Positions 1 to 10,185 of a stretch of 64,000 nt of DNA are shown piece after piece; position 1 is the first letter of the stretch; the number at the start of each line of letters is the position of its first letter. Where the stretch lies: positions 186,001 to 250,000 of the forward strand of contig NZ_JAANPV010000005.1 in the NCBI RefSeq assembly GCF_011290505.1, written 5' to 3'. This DNA is from Paenalcaligenes suwonensis (lineage in GTDB: Bacteria; Pseudomonadota; Gammaproteobacteria; Burkholderiales; Burkholderiaceae_B). The notes below the pieces were generated by a model. It was given only the letters and a program-made list of their open reading frames with translations, searched no databases and had not been told where the DNA came from. Position numbers and translations under genes: made by a program.

Positions 1-1
1 A

Positions 2-1573
2 GCCATGTGGGCCCGCAAACCCGACTACGGTGTTTTATTCTCCAACTTGGATGACCGCGATGGCGGCGCCATTGTGAGCGCACTGGGTCAACTCAATATC
101 CCTTACCAGTTTTCTGATAACGGTACCGCCATTCTTGTGCCAACAGCCCAAGTGCCAGAGGCCCGTATGCAACTGGCGAGCCAAGGCTTACCCAAAGCCG
201 GTAACGTAGGCTTCGAACTGCTGGACCAATCCCGCTTTGGTGCTAGCCAATTCACCGAGCAAGTGACGTACCAACGCGCACTAGAAGGCGAGCTGGCTAA
301 CTCCATACAAGCGTTGCACTCGGTACAAGAAGCCAGAGTGCATTTGGCGATTCCGCGTGAAACCTTATTTGTCCGCGACCGACAAGAACCCACCGCGTCT
401 GTACTGCTAAGCCTCTACCCTGGCCGTAACTTAGGTGAAGATCAGGTGTCTGCCATCACGTGGCTAGTGTCCTCTAGCGTACCCAACTTGAATGCGCAAA
501 ACGTATCAGTAGTAGACCAAAACGGCAGATTGCTCACCATGCCTGTAGGTGAAGGCGGTGTGAATAGCCAGCAGCAGAACATGGTAAACGATATAGAGCA
601 CCGCTCTGTACAACGTATTCTGACTTTGCTGAATCCCATTCTGGGCGCCGGTAATGTACGCGCACAAGTTAGCGCCGACATGGACTTCGCCAAACGCGAA
701 GAAACCTCTGAAATCTACCGCCCCAACCAACGCCCTGGTGAAGCGGCTGTTCGCAGCGAACAAAGCAGCACCTCTATTAATAACAATTCCCTGCCCGCTG
801 AAGGCGTGCCCGGCGCACTGAGCAATCAACCTCCTGTAGACCCTGTTGCTCCTATTGTGAACCCGGTTGCCAATGCAGCAGAAGGCACCGCCACAGAGGC
901 GGCAGCACCACAAGACCAACAACAGAACGCCCTGCGCAACCTTAATGAGCAAGCCAGAGAAGTCTCTGCCACCGGTAATGCACGCCGCGACGTCACCACC
1001 AACTACGAAGTAGACCGCACCATCAGCCACATCAAAGGGCCTAATGGTCAGTTAAAACGCCTGTCTGTCGCGGTTGTAGTGAACTACCGCCACGAGCAAG
1101 GTGAACTGGTTGCCTTAGACGACAGCGAGTTAGAGAACATACGCGAGCTAGTTAAACAGGCCGTGGGCTTTTCCGTAGAGCGCGGTGACAGCATCAGCGT
1201 CGTAAACAGTCGATTCAGCGACCTACCTGACACCTCGGTTCCTTTCTGGAAAAACAACGACTATCTAGAGCTAGGCATGTCCCTCATCAAATATCTGTTG
1301 TTAGCGATACTGTTCTTCGTCTTCTGGCGCATTGTGATCAACCCCATCATCCAAGGGTTCATCCAAGCCTCTGCGCAAGCTGATGCGCGTCGCGCCGAAC
1401 AAGACCAAGAGTTGGAGCGTCAGCAACAGGCTCAAGACAGGGCCTCTGAAATCAACCGTTATGAAGACAACCTGAGCACCGCACGCTCTATGGCCGAACA
1501 AGACCCACGAGCCGTAGCCATGGTATTGCGCAGCTGGATGACCAAAGAAAATAAAGATGAAAAGCGCGGATAA
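2..1573 (+). CDS. fliF: FliF, flagellar MS-ring protein (5' end outside window)
   Basis: FliF forms the MS ring in the inner membrane, on which the rotor and export apparatus are built. The reading frame is open from the first base, and the first visible residues (WARKPDYGVLFSNL) correspond to a stretch roughly 50 residues into normal FliF, so the N-terminal membrane segment is missing only because the window starts here. Visible are the ring-building YscJ/FliF domains, an Ala/Pro/Gln-rich periplasmic linker (about residues 255-325), a second membrane helix (about 425-445) and a charged C-terminal tail that binds FliG. It overlaps fliG by 17 bases, so the two are translationally coupled in the fliFGHIJK operon. 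Confidence 0.97.
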   Translation, partial: AMWARKPDYGVLFSNLDDRDGGAIVSALGQLNIPYQFSDNGTAILVPTAQVPEARMQLASQGLPKAGNVGFELLDQSRFGASQFTEQVTYQRALEGELANSIQALHSVQEARVHLAIPRETLFVRDRQEPTASVLLSLYPGRNLGEDQVSAITWLVSSSVPNLNAQNVSVVDQNGRLLTMPVGEGGVNSQQQNMVNDIEHRSVQRILTLLNPILGAGNVRAQVSADMDFAKREETSEIYRPNQRPGEAAVRSEQSSTSINNNSLPAEGVPGALSNQPPVDPVAPIVNPVANAAEGTATEAAAPQDQQQNALRNLNEQAREVSATGNARRDVTTNYEVDRTISHIKGPNGQLKRLSVAVVVNYRHEQGELVALDDSELENIRELVKQAVGFSVERGDSISVVNSRFSDLPDTSVPFWKNNDYLELGMSLIKYLLLAILFFVFWRIVINPIIQGFIQASAQADARRAEQDQELERQQQAQDRASEINRYEDNLSTARSMAEQDPRAVAMVLRSWMTKENKDEKRG

Positions 1574-2561
1574 CAAACTAAGAGAAAGTGCCATCCTAAT
1601 GATGGCCATAGGCGAGGATGCCGCTGCCGAAGTATTCAAGTTTTTGAACCCTAAAGAGGTACAAGAGCTTGGCTCAGCAATGGCCAGCCTAAAGCAACTG
1701 ACCCGAGCCGACATGGACTCCATCTTGGAAGAGTTCAGACAAGAGGCCGATCAGTTTATGGCCGTAACATTAGACTCCAACGAGTACATTCGCTCTGTCT
1801 TAAATAAAGCGCTGGGCACCGACCGTGCGGCAGGCTTAATTGAAGACATTCTGGAGGCCGGTGATGGTGTCAGCAGCGGTATTGATGCCCTGAACTGGCT
1901 GGATGCCCACAGCGTGGCTGAACTGATTAGCGATGAGCACCCTCAGATTATCGCCACCATTTTGGTGCACTTAGAGCGTGACCGCGCCGCAGACATTCTG
2001 ACTGAACTGCCCGAGCGTCTGCGTGACGATGTGATCTTGCGTGTTGCCACCTTTGGTGGGGTGCAACCCAATGCGCTGCATGAACTGACCGAAGTGCTAA
2101 ACGGAATGCTGTCTGGGCAAGGTGCCAAACGCAGCAAAATGGGTGGTACGCGTACGGCTGCTGAGATTCTGAACTACCTAAGCGCCAGCGACGAAGAGTC
2201 CGTGATCAAGAGCTTGCGTGGTATCGATAATGATCTTACCGATCGTATCGTGGAAGAAATGTTCGTCTTTGACAACTTGGCTGACATTGAAGACACCGCT
2301 ATCCAGCTGATCTTGAAAGAAACAGAGACAGCCTCGCTAACCGTTGCCCTGAAAGGCGCAACCGACGAGCTACGCGACAAGTTCTTCAAAAACATGTCCA
2401 ATCGTGCGGCCGATATGCTGCGCGAAGATCTGGAAGCCCAAGGCCCTGTACGCATGTCCAAGGTGGAACAAGAGCAAAAAGCCATTGTGGAAGTGGCTCG
2501 CCGATTGGCCGAAGGTGGCCAAATTACATTGGGCGGCTTAGGAAGCGACGAGTATGTCTGA
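1557..2561 (+). CDS. fliG: FliG, flagellar rotor switch protein
   Basis: FliG is the C-ring component that binds FliF and contacts the MotAB stator to produce torque. At 334 residues it has the usual length. The N-terminal region (ESAILMMAIGEDAAAEVFK) is the FliF-binding domain, the middle carries the EHPQIIATILVHL segment typical of the armadillo-like middle domain, and the C-terminal part (around EEMFVFDNLADIED and ALKGATDELRDKFFKNMS) has the charged torque helix. The start lies inside the end of fliF and the stop overlaps the fliH start by 8 bases. Confidence 0.98.
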   Translation: MKSADNKLRESAILMMAIGEDAAAEVFKFLNPKEVQELGSAMASLKQLTRADMDSILEEFRQEADQFMAVTLDSNEYIRSVLNKALGTDRAAGLIEDILEAGDGVSSGIDALNWLDAHSVAELISDEHPQIIATILVHLERDRAADILTELPERLRDDVILRVATFGGVQPNALHELTEVLNGMLSGQGAKRSKMGGTRTAAEILNYLSASDEESVIKSLRGIDNDLTDRIVEEMFVFDNLADIEDTAIQLILKETETASLTVALKGATDELRDKFFKNMSNRAADMLREDLEAQGPVRMSKVEQEQKAIVEVARRLAEGGQITLGGLGSDEYV

Positions 2562-3321
2562 TCACACCCCTTCCTCACCTTATGGTCACTGGCAACGCTG
2601 GGAGATGCAAGCTTTCGAGTTACCGGAACTAGCATCCAAACAGCGTAAGCGAGAAGAAGCTGCCAAACCGGCTATGCCTGATGTCGCACAGTTGATGGCT
2701 GAAATTGAAGAGCTACGCCAGGCGGCCGTTCAACGCGGTCACGCTGAAGGCTTTCAAAATGGCCACGATCAAGGACATCAACAAGGCTACGCCCAAGGGG
2801 TAGAGGAAGGCAAAGCCAAAGGGCATGAGGAAGGGCTGACTCTAGGCCATGAGAAAGGCTTTGCAGAAGGCCAAACGCTGGCACATGAACAAGCACAGCA
2901 GCTCAACACTTTACTGACCAGTACTCAGCAACAACTTGAAAGTCTGTATAGCGACATGGGTGAGGCACTGCTCAATACCGCTGTACGTATTGCTAGCCAT
3001 GTTGTGCAACACACTTTGCACACCCAACCTGAGCACCTACTGCACCTAGTACGCCATCTGCTGGAGTCCAACATGGATGACCAAAGCGGTATTAGCTTTT
3101 ACGTGAACCCAAGTGACTACAACGTGGTGCATGACTACCTCAGTAACCGAGAACACGCTCCCGCATGGCGTGTACTGGAAGATAACAGCATCACCGCTGG
3201 GGGCTGCAAAGTACGCACAGCGTTAGGCGATATTGATGCCACCTTGGAAACTCGCTGGCACCGTGCTATCCATACTCTTAACCTTGCCTCTTCTGAGGCA
3301 AGCGCGCTGGAACTATCATGA
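2554..3321 (+). CDS. fliH: FliH, negative regulator of the export ATPase
   Basis: FliH is the cytoplasmic partner of the FliI ATPase; it links FliI to the C ring and restrains its activity. The 255-residue protein has a conserved N-terminal tryptophan-containing segment ([15 protein letters not shown]), then a long glycine-periodic stretch (about residues 64-115) in which G-x-x-x-G steps repeat more than ten times in a row ([20 protein letters not shown] and onward), and a C-terminal FliH/YscL domain ending in [20 protein letters not shown]. The gene overlaps fliG upstream and shares an ATGA overlap with fliI downstream. Confidence 0.96.
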   Translation: MSDHTPSSPYGHWQRWEMQAFELPELASKQRKREEAAKPAMPDVAQLMAEIEELRQAAVQRGHAEGFQNGHDQGHQQGYAQGVEEGKAKGHEEGLTLGHEKGFAEGQTLAHEQAQQLNTLLTSTQQQLESLYSDMGEALLNTAVRIASHVVQHTLHTQPEHLLHLVRHLLESNMDDQSGISFYVNPSDYNVVHDYLSNREHAPAWRVLEDNSITAGGCKVRTALGDIDATLETRWHRAIHTLNLASSEASALELS

Positions 3322-4766
3322 GTACACTGCCAGCCTCCCCCTTCTCTCGCTGGCAAGCTCAACTGCAAAACGCGGTCTTGCGAGTGGAGTCCACCGATCC
3401 TTTGCTCTATAGTGGACGCGTCATACGCGCTACTGGATTGGTAATTGAAGCAACGGGGCTGCGCTTGCCTGTGGGCTCCGCCTGCCGCATCGAATTATCC
3501 TCAGCACAAGACTTGTGGGCCGATGCCGAGGTGGTAGGCTTTGAAGGCGGAAAACTGTTTTTAATGCCCCAAGGCGATACTGCTGGCCTAACACCTGGCG
3601 CCCGCGTGCTGCCACTGGAAGCCAGTTACGATCACCCCGTCGCCTTACCTAAAGATGGGCAATCTACCCCACCTCCGCCGCCCGCCATCACCCACCATCT
3701 TCCCGTAGGAGATCACCTGCTTGGGCGTGTGCTAGATGCTTCGGGCAAGGCACTGGATGGTTTTGATGAGCCCTCTACCGCCAAAACAGCCAGCCTACAT
3801 ACCGAGCTGATCAACCCCTTAGCCAGATCCCCTATTGATACAGTATTAGACGTTGGCGTCAAAGCCATTAACGCACTGTTAACGGTGGGCAGGGGTCAGC
3901 GCATGGGGCTTTTTGCAGGCTCCGGGGTGGGTAAAAGTGTGCTGTTAGGCATGATGGCGCGCTACACCCAAGCCGATATTATCGTGGTGGGGTTAATTGG
4001 CGAGCGTGGTCGCGAGGTTAAAGAATTTATTGAGCACAACTTAGGCCCTGAAGGCTTAAAACGTGCTGTGGTGGTCGCCGCCCCTGCTGACGTTTCACCC
4101 CTGCTGCGCTTACAGGGTGCCGTATACGCTACCCGCATCGCTGAGTACTTTCGCGATCAAGGCAAGCATGTGCTGCTTATTATGGACTCCCTTACCCGCT
4201 ATGCCATGGCACAACGGGAAATTGCCCTAGCTGTGGGCGAGCCTCCAGCCACAAAAGGGTATCCACCTTCCGTATTTGCCAAACTGCCCGCATTGGTAGA
4301 GCGCGCCGGTAATGGCGCCGTCAATCAACACGGTAAAGCAGGTTCTATCACGGCGTTTTACACCGTGCTGACCGAAGGCGATGACCAACAAGACCCCATT
4401 GCTGATTCTGCCCGCGCCATTCTAGACGGTCACATTGTGCTGTCCAGAAGCCTTGCTGAAACGGGGCACTACCCCGCCATTGATATAGAGGCCTCTATTT
4501 CTCGCGTGATGTCTGCTGTTGTACCGCCAGAACAAATACAGTCGGTACATCGTTTCAAAGGGCTGATCTCTCGCTATCAACGCAATCACGATTTGATTGC
4601 GGTAGGTGCCTACACCAAAGGTAACGACCCCGCCATTGATGAAGCCATAGACCGTTTCCCATGGCTGGAAAGTTTTCTCAAACAGGACGTCAACGAACAA
4701 GTGAACTACGACGACTCCGTCGCTTTGCTGCGTACCGTCCTGCATTCAGGGAGCAATAGCCTATGA
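3318..4766 (+). CDS. fliI: FliI, flagellum-specific export ATPase
   Basis: FliI is the F1-beta-like ATPase of the flagellar type III export system. The 482 residues include an N-terminal beta-barrel domain, a Walker A motif AGSGVGKS (about residues 200-207), a Walker B region ([20 protein letters not shown]) and the family signature around [17 protein letters not shown] short proline run ([11 protein letters not shown], about 117-127) lies between the N-terminal and catalytic domains. Start and stop are joined to fliH and fliJ by ATGA overlaps, which fixes the start. Confidence 0.98.
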   Translation: MSTLPASPFSRWQAQLQNAVLRVESTDPLLYSGRVIRATGLVIEATGLRLPVGSACRIELSSAQDLWADAEVVGFEGGKLFLMPQGDTAGLTPGARVLPLEASYDHPVALPKDGQSTPPPPPAITHHLPVGDHLLGRVLDASGKALDGFDEPSTAKTASLHTELINPLARSPIDTVLDVGVKAINALLTVGRGQRMGLFAGSGVGKSVLLGMMARYTQADIIVVGLIGERGREVKEFIEHNLGPEGLKRAVVVAAPADVSPLLRLQGAVYATRIAEYFRDQGKHVLLIMDSLTRYAMAQREIALAVGEPPATKGYPPSVFAKLPALVERAGNGAVNQHGKAGSITAFYTVLTEGDDQQDPIADSARAILDGHIVLSRSLAETGHYPAIDIEASISRVMSAVVPPEQIQSVHRFKGLISRYQRNHDLIAVGAYTKGNDPAIDEAIDRFPWLESFLKQDVNEQVNYDDSVALLRTVLHSGSNSL

Positions 4767-5212
4767 AGCCGCAACACTCATTAGCCATGTTGATTGAATT
4801 GAGCGAACACCGCCGAGACGAGGTAGCTCAGCGACTTGCAGCGCTAAACCAAAGCTATAACGCCGCTCAACAACAGCTCACGATGCTGCAGGAATACCGC
4901 CAAGATTATGCCCAACGCTTACTAGAGGCTGGTCAAAATGGTGTTGCCATGTCGAACTACATGAATTTTCAGCGCTTCATTGGCACTTTGGATGAAGCCA
5001 TTCAGCAGCAAAATACTATATTGGGTCAGTTGTCAGAAAAAATCAGCAAAGAACAAAGCCTGTGGCTGGAAGAGAAAAAACGCCTACATGCTTATGAAAC
5101 TTTGCATGCCCGTCGTCATGCTGAGTGGCAGCGCACACAAGCGCGCCAAGAACAACGCTTAAACGACGAGTTTTCGGCAGCTTTATTCCAGCGTTTACAC
5201 CCTACACATTAG
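4763..5212 (+). CDS. fliJ: FliJ, export chaperone/ATPase stalk
   Basis: FliJ is a small coiled-coil protein that inserts into the FliI ring and helps deliver substrates to the FlhA gate. The 149-residue product is almost entirely helical and charged, with many Gln and Glu residues and heptad-like spacing, which fits the family. Sequence is poorly conserved in this family, so length, composition and position between fliI and fliK carry most of the weight. It starts on the ATGA overlap with fliI. Confidence 0.93.
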   Translation: MKPQHSLAMLIELSEHRRDEVAQRLAALNQSYNAAQQQLTMLQEYRQDYAQRLLEAGQNGVAMSNYMNFQRFIGTLDEAIQQQNTILGQLSEKISKEQSLWLEEKKRLHAYETLHARRHAEWQRTQARQEQRLNDEFSAALFQRLHPTH

Positions 5213-5224
5213 TCCGAGGCAGTT

Positions 5225-6487
5225 ATGACTACACAGGCTCTTACTCTGGTTGCTCCCGTTTCTGCCAGTGCCCCTACTACCGCTGCAGCACAAAGCAGCC
5301 CAGATACAGACAGCTTCGCATCGGTGCTGGCGTCGCAAAACGAAGGTGGCAACAGCAAAGAAGGGGCTACAGATTCTGTCATAACTCTCCCTAGTCACAC
5401 CCCTCGCGACAAACAAAAGCTGGACTCTTTACTTGATGTCGCTGAAGAAACCGACGACAGTGCAGACTCGGCGCTAAGCATGATCGCGACCACCTTGTTT
5501 ATTGCTGCCGAATCCGTCAGCATTCAGCAAGGGTTACGCCAACACGTAGCCGCCAACAACGCTGACTCAAACGCATCAGATGCCGCGTTTTCACACGCTA
5601 AAACGGCGGATAATCTCCCACAACGTTCCAGGCTACCGCTAAGCGATACAACTCCTGCGCTATCCAAGCCAATGCTAGAAACAAGCAATGATGGTGCGCT
5701 ACGGTTCACCAATGCCGCACTGCCTCATGACGTGAGCACGGCCCCAGTTGACACCAAAGCCTCTAGCAACGTGGCACAGCCGGCCCTAGCAAAAAATGAG
5801 TCTACCGCTAGTGTGCTCAGCACCGCACCGCTTGCCGGAAAAACAGCAGTGCTTACCGATAACGTGAAAGCGGCATTGTCTTCTCTGCCCGCCGCGCATA
5901 CTCCCGTGTCCACACAGGCAGAGCAGATCCCCCTTGCGCAAGACACTCCCACTGTCACCACAGCCATTGCTAGCGCCACGAGCAACATCACCACGCTGGC
6001 CACACCTGGCTCCTCTCCCGTCCTGCAAAGTAGCTTACATCAACCGTTAAGCTCGCCAGCATGGGGCCAAGAGTTCAGCAAAACCATGGTGAGCTTCTCG
6101 CGCCAAGGCATACAGCACGCCGAACTACGACTGGATCCGCCAGAGCTGGGGCCGTTACGTATTAGCTTAAAACTGAGTGACAACATCGCGCACGCCTACA
6201 TTGTGTCAGCGCATGCCAACGTACGTCAGGCAGTAGAGCAAGCCTTACCTCAACTGCAGCAGGCCTTGGCACAATCTGGTCTCTCTTTGGGGCACACCGA
6301 CGTAAGCGACCAGCCATCAGAGCAAGCGTTTTTATTCCAGCAAGGCTCAGAAGAGTCCTCTTCTGAGTCGGCGTCTTCTAACCGTTTTGACGACCTACTG
6401 CATGGACGCACTTCCTCGTCCACCGAGACAACAGCACCACCGGTACGCCGAGCTATCCCTGACGCATTAGTAGATACCTTTGCTTAA
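5225..6487 (+). CDS. fliK: FliK, hook-length control protein
   Basis: FliK is the exported ruler that sets hook length and switches the export gate from rod/hook to filament substrates. The 420-residue product has a long low-complexity Ala/Ser/Thr-rich N-terminal and middle part, and a conserved C-terminal domain (about residues 270-360) with the signature ELRLDPPELGPLRISLKL followed by HANVRQAVEQALPQLQQAL. It begins 12 bases after fliJ and is the last gene of the first fli block; a 158-base gap follows before fliL. Confidence 0.96.
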   Translation: MTTQALTLVAPVSASAPTTAAAQSSPDTDSFASVLASQNEGGNSKEGATDSVITLPSHTPRDKQKLDSLLDVAEETDDSADSALSMIATTLFIAAESVSIQQGLRQHVAANNADSNASDAAFSHAKTADNLPQRSRLPLSDTTPALSKPMLETSNDGALRFTNAALPHDVSTAPVDTKASSNVAQPALAKNESTASVLSTAPLAGKTAVLTDNVKAALSSLPAAHTPVSTQAEQIPLAQDTPTVTTAIASATSNITTLATPGSSPVLQSSLHQPLSSPAWGQEFSKTMVSFSRQGIQHAELRLDPPELGPLRISLKLSDNIAHAYIVSAHANVRQAVEQALPQLQQALAQSGLSLGHTDVSDQPSEQAFLFQQGSEESSSESASSNRFDDLLHGRTSSSTETTAPPVRRAIPDALVDTFA

Positions 6488-6645
6488 TCAAGCTAACTAG
6501 CTCAAGTTTTTACTTAGCACACCGTAAAGAGTGGATTAAGACGGCAATACCTCCCTTATTCCACTGCATTTGAATTGACTGCCTAGGGCACAATGACCTC
6601 AGGCTTTTTTTGCTGCGACACAGAATTTCGCGCGACATTGTTACT

Positions 6646-7242
6646 ATGGCTACTTCTACTACAGTTCGCTCCAAAAACGCATCCTCATCGGCAACCACCA
6701 CGACTGAGCGACCACCTCGTCGCCCAGCACGCTCTGGTTTTTCCCGTTTTCTTAAAAATCTGCTGATTGTCTTGCTGATTATTGCAGCCAGTGTAGGCGC
6801 TACGTTGTACTACTCATGGCAACAAGGCGGCATTAGCTTTTTTGCGGCTCCCAAAGCGGCTGGCGCAGAACCAGACGCAGAGGTCGAAAAAACCGTTGCA
6901 GCACCTGCTGCTCCCGTTGTTTCCGCTAAGCCTATTTTCACATCGCTAGAGCCCTTCACCGTTACGGTTAGTGATGGTCAACGCTCGCGTATTCTCTACA
7001 CTGCGTTAACGCTGCGTGTAGAAGATGAGGAAACCCGTTTACTACTGGGTGAGTTCATGCCAGTGGTTCGCGATCGCGTACTTAAAATCCTCTCTGCTCA
7101 ACACCCTTTCCACGTGCAAACACCACAAGGTAGAGAAGAGTTGGTTAATGCGCTCACTCTCGTGCTGAACGCTCCTTACGAGCCCAGCCAAGTAAAACCT
7201 CGTATCGCTAACGTTTTATTCACCGCTTTTGTGGTCCAGTAA
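6646..7242 (+). CDS. fliL: FliL, basal-body associated protein
   Basis: FliL is a single-pass inner membrane protein at the base of the flagellum that supports stator function. I place the start at the ATG giving MATSTTVRSKN (198 residues); an in-frame TTG 36 bases upstream is possible, and neither has a strong ribosome binding site. There is a basic, Ser/Thr-rich N-terminus, a membrane helix (about residues 40-60, LIVLLIIAASVGATLYYSW), an Ala/Pro linker, and the periplasmic FliL domain with TSLEPFTVTV and ILYTALTLRVED. The stop codon is directly followed by the ATG of fliM. Confidence 0.95.
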   Translation: MATSTTVRSKNASSSATTTTERPPRRPARSGFSRFLKNLLIVLLIIAASVGATLYYSWQQGGISFFAAPKAAGAEPDAEVEKTVAAPAAPVVSAKPIFTSLEPFTVTVSDGQRSRILYTALTLRVEDEETRLLLGEFMPVVRDRVLKILSAQHPFHVQTPQGREELVNALTLVLNAPYEPSQVKPRIANVLFTAFVVQ

Positions 7243-8265
7243 ATGTCGTACCAAAGCTTTTTATCGCAAGACGAAGTCGATGCCCTGCTGGCGGGTGTCA
7301 CCGGTGAAGGCACCGACAACCCCAGCAAAGAGCTCCCTGCCAGCGGTGTAAGGCCCTATGACTTGGCCTCTCCCGAGCGGGTAATTCGACACCGTATGCA
7401 AACGCTTGAGCTAATCAATGAGCGTTTTGCCAGACGGTTGCGCAGCACAATGCTCAGCTTTATGCGTCGTAATGCGGACATTACGGTAGGCACGATTAAA
7501 GTACAAAAGTACAGCGACTTTGAGCGTAACCTGCCCGTCCCTAGTAACCTGAACATGGTGAATCTCAAGCCTTTACGTGGCATTTCACTATTCACCTTCG
7601 ACCCCAGCTTAGTTTTTCTAATTATTGATAGCTTGTTTGGTGGTCATGGTCGCTACAGCACTAGGGTTGAAGGCAGAGACTTCACCGTAACCGAACAACG
7701 CATTATTCAACGCTTGCTGACGCACACGTTGGAAAACTATTGCGAAGCGTGGGAGAACGTCTACAAGCTCGAATACGAGTATGTGCGCTCTGAGATGCAT
7801 ACCAAGTTTGCCAGCATCAGCTCAGGCAATGACTTGGTGGTGGTGACCTCCTTCAACATAGAGTTTGGTGCACAAGGCGGCAATCTGAATATTTGTCTGC
7901 CCTACTCCATGATCGAACCGGTGCGTGACTTACTGACTCGCCCACTGCAAGACACCAGCAGTAGCGCCATTGATCAACGTTGGACCCAACAGCTAACACG
8001 CCAAGTACGTAGCGCTGATGTAGAACTGGTGGCCGATTTTCAAAAAATCCAAGCCTCTATTTCTACGCTGATGCAGCTACAAGTTGGCGATGTATTACCT
8101 ATTGATATTCCTGAACGCATCTTTGCACACGTTGATGGCGTACCCATCATGGAATGCCAATACGGCACTTCCAATGGACGTATGGCACTACGCGTACAAA
8201 AAGTGCTGACCTACACAGAGCCTGATTTCCGAAAAGCGAACCAACATGACAGAACCTCAGAATAA
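7243..8265 (+). CDS. fliM: FliM, flagellar switch protein
   Basis: FliM is the C-ring protein that receives phosphorylated CheY and passes the switch signal to FliG. The 340 residues start with the CheY-binding peptide LSQDEVDALLAG (about residues 7-18), followed by the CheC-like middle domain with the GG loop region (SLFGGHGRY) and a C-terminal SpoA domain (LQVGDVLPIDIPERI). The start codon abuts the fliL stop and the end overlaps fliN by 20 bases. Confidence 0.98.
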   Translation: MSYQSFLSQDEVDALLAGVTGEGTDNPSKELPASGVRPYDLASPERVIRHRMQTLELINERFARRLRSTMLSFMRRNADITVGTIKVQKYSDFERNLPVPSNLNMVNLKPLRGISLFTFDPSLVFLIIDSLFGGHGRYSTRVEGRDFTVTEQRIIQRLLTHTLENYCEAWENVYKLEYEYVRSEMHTKFASISSGNDLVVVTSFNIEFGAQGGNLNICLPYSMIEPVRDLLTRPLQDTSSSAIDQRWTQQLTRQVRSADVELVADFQKIQASISTLMQLQVGDVLPIDIPERIFAHVDGVPIMECQYGTSNGRMALRVQKVLTYTEPDFRKANQHDRTSE

Positions 8266-8785
8266 CAACCCTACACAGCCTGTTTCTTCTGACGACAACA
8301 CCGAGCTAGACTGGGATGCTGCCATGGCTGAACAATTGGCCGGCCAAACTGACGACAAATCCTCATCCACCCAAGCGGCTGGCTTGGAAAGCATGAATGA
8401 TGATTGGGCATCGGCTCTGGCCGAACAAACCGCCGCTACCTCTAGCGACAGCGCGAGTGTGGCCGCTACACCCAATGCAATCTTCCCAGCTCTCAGTGGT
8501 GGCGCGGGCAGCAGCCAAAGCGATATAGACATGATCATGGATATTCCTGTTCAGTTGTCTGTAGAGCTGGGCCGTACACGCCTGACCATTAAAAACATTC
8601 TGCAGTTGGGTCAGGGCTCTGTAGTGGAACTGGATGGTTTAGCTGGTGAGCCTATGGATATTTTTGTTAACGGCTACCTGATTGCTCAGGGTGAGGTGGT
8701 AGTCGTAGACGAAAAGTACGGCATTCGTGTGACCGATATCATCACGCCTTCAGACCGTATTCAACGCTTAAACACGCGTCGATAA
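8246..8785 (+). CDS. fliN: FliN, flagellar switch protein
   Basis: FliN forms the base of the C ring and binds FliH and phosphorylated CheY. The C-terminal 85 residues are a clear SpoA domain (MDIPVQLSVELGRTRLTIKN, then GSVVELDGLAGEPMDIFVNG). The N-terminal 90 residues are acidic and Ala/Ser/Asp-rich, with a twice-repeated LDWDAAMAEQ/DDWASALAEQ pattern, which makes the protein (179 residues) longer than the enterobacterial form. It starts inside the end of fliM. Confidence 0.97.
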   Translation: MTEPQNNNPTQPVSSDDNTELDWDAAMAEQLAGQTDDKSSSTQAAGLESMNDDWASALAEQTAATSSDSASVAATPNAIFPALSGGAGSSQSDIDMIMDIPVQLSVELGRTRLTIKNILQLGQGSVVELDGLAGEPMDIFVNGYLIAQGEVVVVDEKYGIRVTDIITPSDRIQRLNTRR

Positions 8786-8791
8786 ATCACT

Positions 8792-9112
8792 ATGAACGAA
8801 GCCGACCTACTACGGATCAGCGCAAGCTTGATTGCGGTCATTTTATTGATCGTAGTAGGTGGCTGGCTGGCCAAACGCACGAAGCTGCTACGCCCCTCGG
8901 GTAAAAAGCCCTTGATCTCCATCTTGGACAAGCAAAGCGTGGGGCCACGCATGCAGGTGTTACTCATCGAGAGCGAAGGCCAGAAACTACTGCTAGGGGT
9001 AACACCACAGCAGATTAACTTGTTGCACTGTTTTGAATCCTCCGCTGCGACACCAGAGAGCTTTCAACAGCATCTGCAACAACACCAACATGAGCAGAAC
9101 CCTAATTCTTAA
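8792..9112 (+). CDS. fliO: FliO, export gate assembly factor
   Basis: FliO is a small membrane protein that stabilises FliP during export-gate assembly. The 106-residue product has one membrane helix (about residues 10-28, [19 protein letters not shown]) followed by a cytoplasmic segment with the family pattern [19 protein letters not shown] and [14 protein letters not shown]. It starts 6 bases after fliN and its end overlaps the proposed fliP start by 23 bases. Confidence 0.95.
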   Translation: MNEADLLRISASLIAVILLIVVGGWLAKRTKLLRPSGKKPLISILDKQSVGPRMQVLLIESEGQKLLLGVTPQQINLLHCFESSAATPESFQQHLQQHQHEQNPNS

Positions 9113-9896
9113 TCAACGTGCTGATCGCCAGCCGCTACGCCTTAGTTGGCTTCTGTACGGCTGCGCTCTGATCGCGATGTTGCTGCTAGTGCTTTACCCA
9201 CACAATGTCTGGGCGCAAGCCAGCTTACCTGCATTCACAACGTCACCCACCCCTGATGGTGGGCAACGCTGGTCACTCAGCCTAGAAACGCTAGCGCTGC
9301 TGACCATGATGTCGTTCCTGCCTGCCATTTTGTTATTAATGACAGGCTTTACTCGCATTGTGATTGTATTGGGCTTGCTGCGTAATGCGATGGGTACAGG
9401 CTCAGCACCACCCAACATGGTGCTGATTGGCTTAGCCTTATTTCTGACTTTCTTCACGATGGGCCCTGTGTTTGAAGAAATTCATGAACAGGCCTATGCC
9501 CCCTTATCCCGTGCAGAAATTTCATTTCCAGAAGCCTTGGAGCGCGGTAGTCAGCCTTTAAAAACCTTCATGCTGCACCAAACCCGCGAAACGGACCTTA
9601 AGCTGTTTAGCGAAATGGCTGGGGTGAGCAATCTGGAATCCCCTAGCGACGTACCCTTGCGCGTACTGGCCCCCGCTTTTATTACCAGCGAACTGAAAAC
9701 AGCCTTCCAAATAGGTTTCACTATTTTCATTCCCTTTCTCATCATCGACTTGGTCATTGCCAGTGTGCTGATGTCATTAGGGATGATGATGGTACCGCCT
9801 GTAACTATTTCCCTCCCCTTTAAGCTCATGCTGTTTGTGCTCGCTGACGGTTGGAATTTATTGCTGGGCTCGTTGGCGCGCAGCTTCTATATATAA
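9090..9896 (+). CDS. fliP: FliP, export gate subunit
   Basis: FliP is a core subunit of the FliPQR export pore. I chose the ATG giving [12 protein letters not shown] (268 residues) over an in-frame TTG 57 bases upstream. The N-terminus has a signal-like hydrophobic stretch ([22 protein letters not shown]), followed by the FliP signature [16 protein letters not shown], the conserved [14 protein letters not shown] segment, and the C-terminal helices around [20 protein letters not shown]. It is followed by fliQ after 10 bases. Confidence 0.97.
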   Translation: MSRTLILNQRADRQPLRLSWLLYGCALIAMLLLVLYPHNVWAQASLPAFTTSPTPDGGQRWSLSLETLALLTMMSFLPAILLLMTGFTRIVIVLGLLRNAMGTGSAPPNMVLIGLALFLTFFTMGPVFEEIHEQAYAPLSRAEISFPEALERGSQPLKTFMLHQTRETDLKLFSEMAGVSNLESPSDVPLRVLAPAFITSELKTAFQIGFTIFIPFLIIDLVIASVLMSLGMMMVPPVTISLPFKLMLFVLADGWNLLLGSLARSFYI

Positions 9897-9906
9897 GAGA
9901 AAGACC

Positions 9907-10176
9907 ATGACTGCTGAAACCGTCATGACCATGACCTACATGGCACTGAAAATAGCACTAACCATCGCCGGTCCACTGCTATTGGTAACGCTGACAGTAG
10001 GTTTGGCCATTAGTATTTTTCAGGCGGCCACACAGATTAACGAGATGACACTGTCGTTTATTCCCAAGCTGCTAGCTGTGGGCATTACCATCGTCATCCT
10101 AGGTCCATGGCTAATCAGCACGCTGGTGGACTACATACAAAGCCTGTTCTCTTCTATACCAGGCTTGGTGCAGTAG
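9907..10176 (+). CDS. fliQ: FliQ, export gate subunit
   Basis: FliQ is an 89-residue two-helix subunit of the export gate. The start MTAETVMTMTYMALK is preceded by a purine-rich ribosome binding site (aagagaaaga) and matches the family's N-terminus. Helix one covers about residues 15-40 and helix two about 55-75 (LAVGITIVILGPWLISTLVD); the linking segment QAATQINEMTLSFIPK is the most conserved part. It is followed by fliR after 9 bases. Confidence 0.97.
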   Translation: MTAETVMTMTYMALKIALTIAGPLLLVTLTVGLAISIFQAATQINEMTLSFIPKLLAVGITIVILGPWLISTLVDYIQSLFSSIPGLVQ

Positions 10177-10185
10177 CACCTCTAC

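Noticed and set aside
506-1030. Long open minus-strand frame opposite fliF (about 170 codons)
   Set aside because: It lies wholly within fliF, has no family match and no start site; it is a shadow frame caused by codon bias.
6525-6550. Sigma-28 promoter before fliL
   Set aside because: TAAA with GGCAATAC, but the spacing is 14 bases and only five of eight -10 positions match; too weak to annotate.
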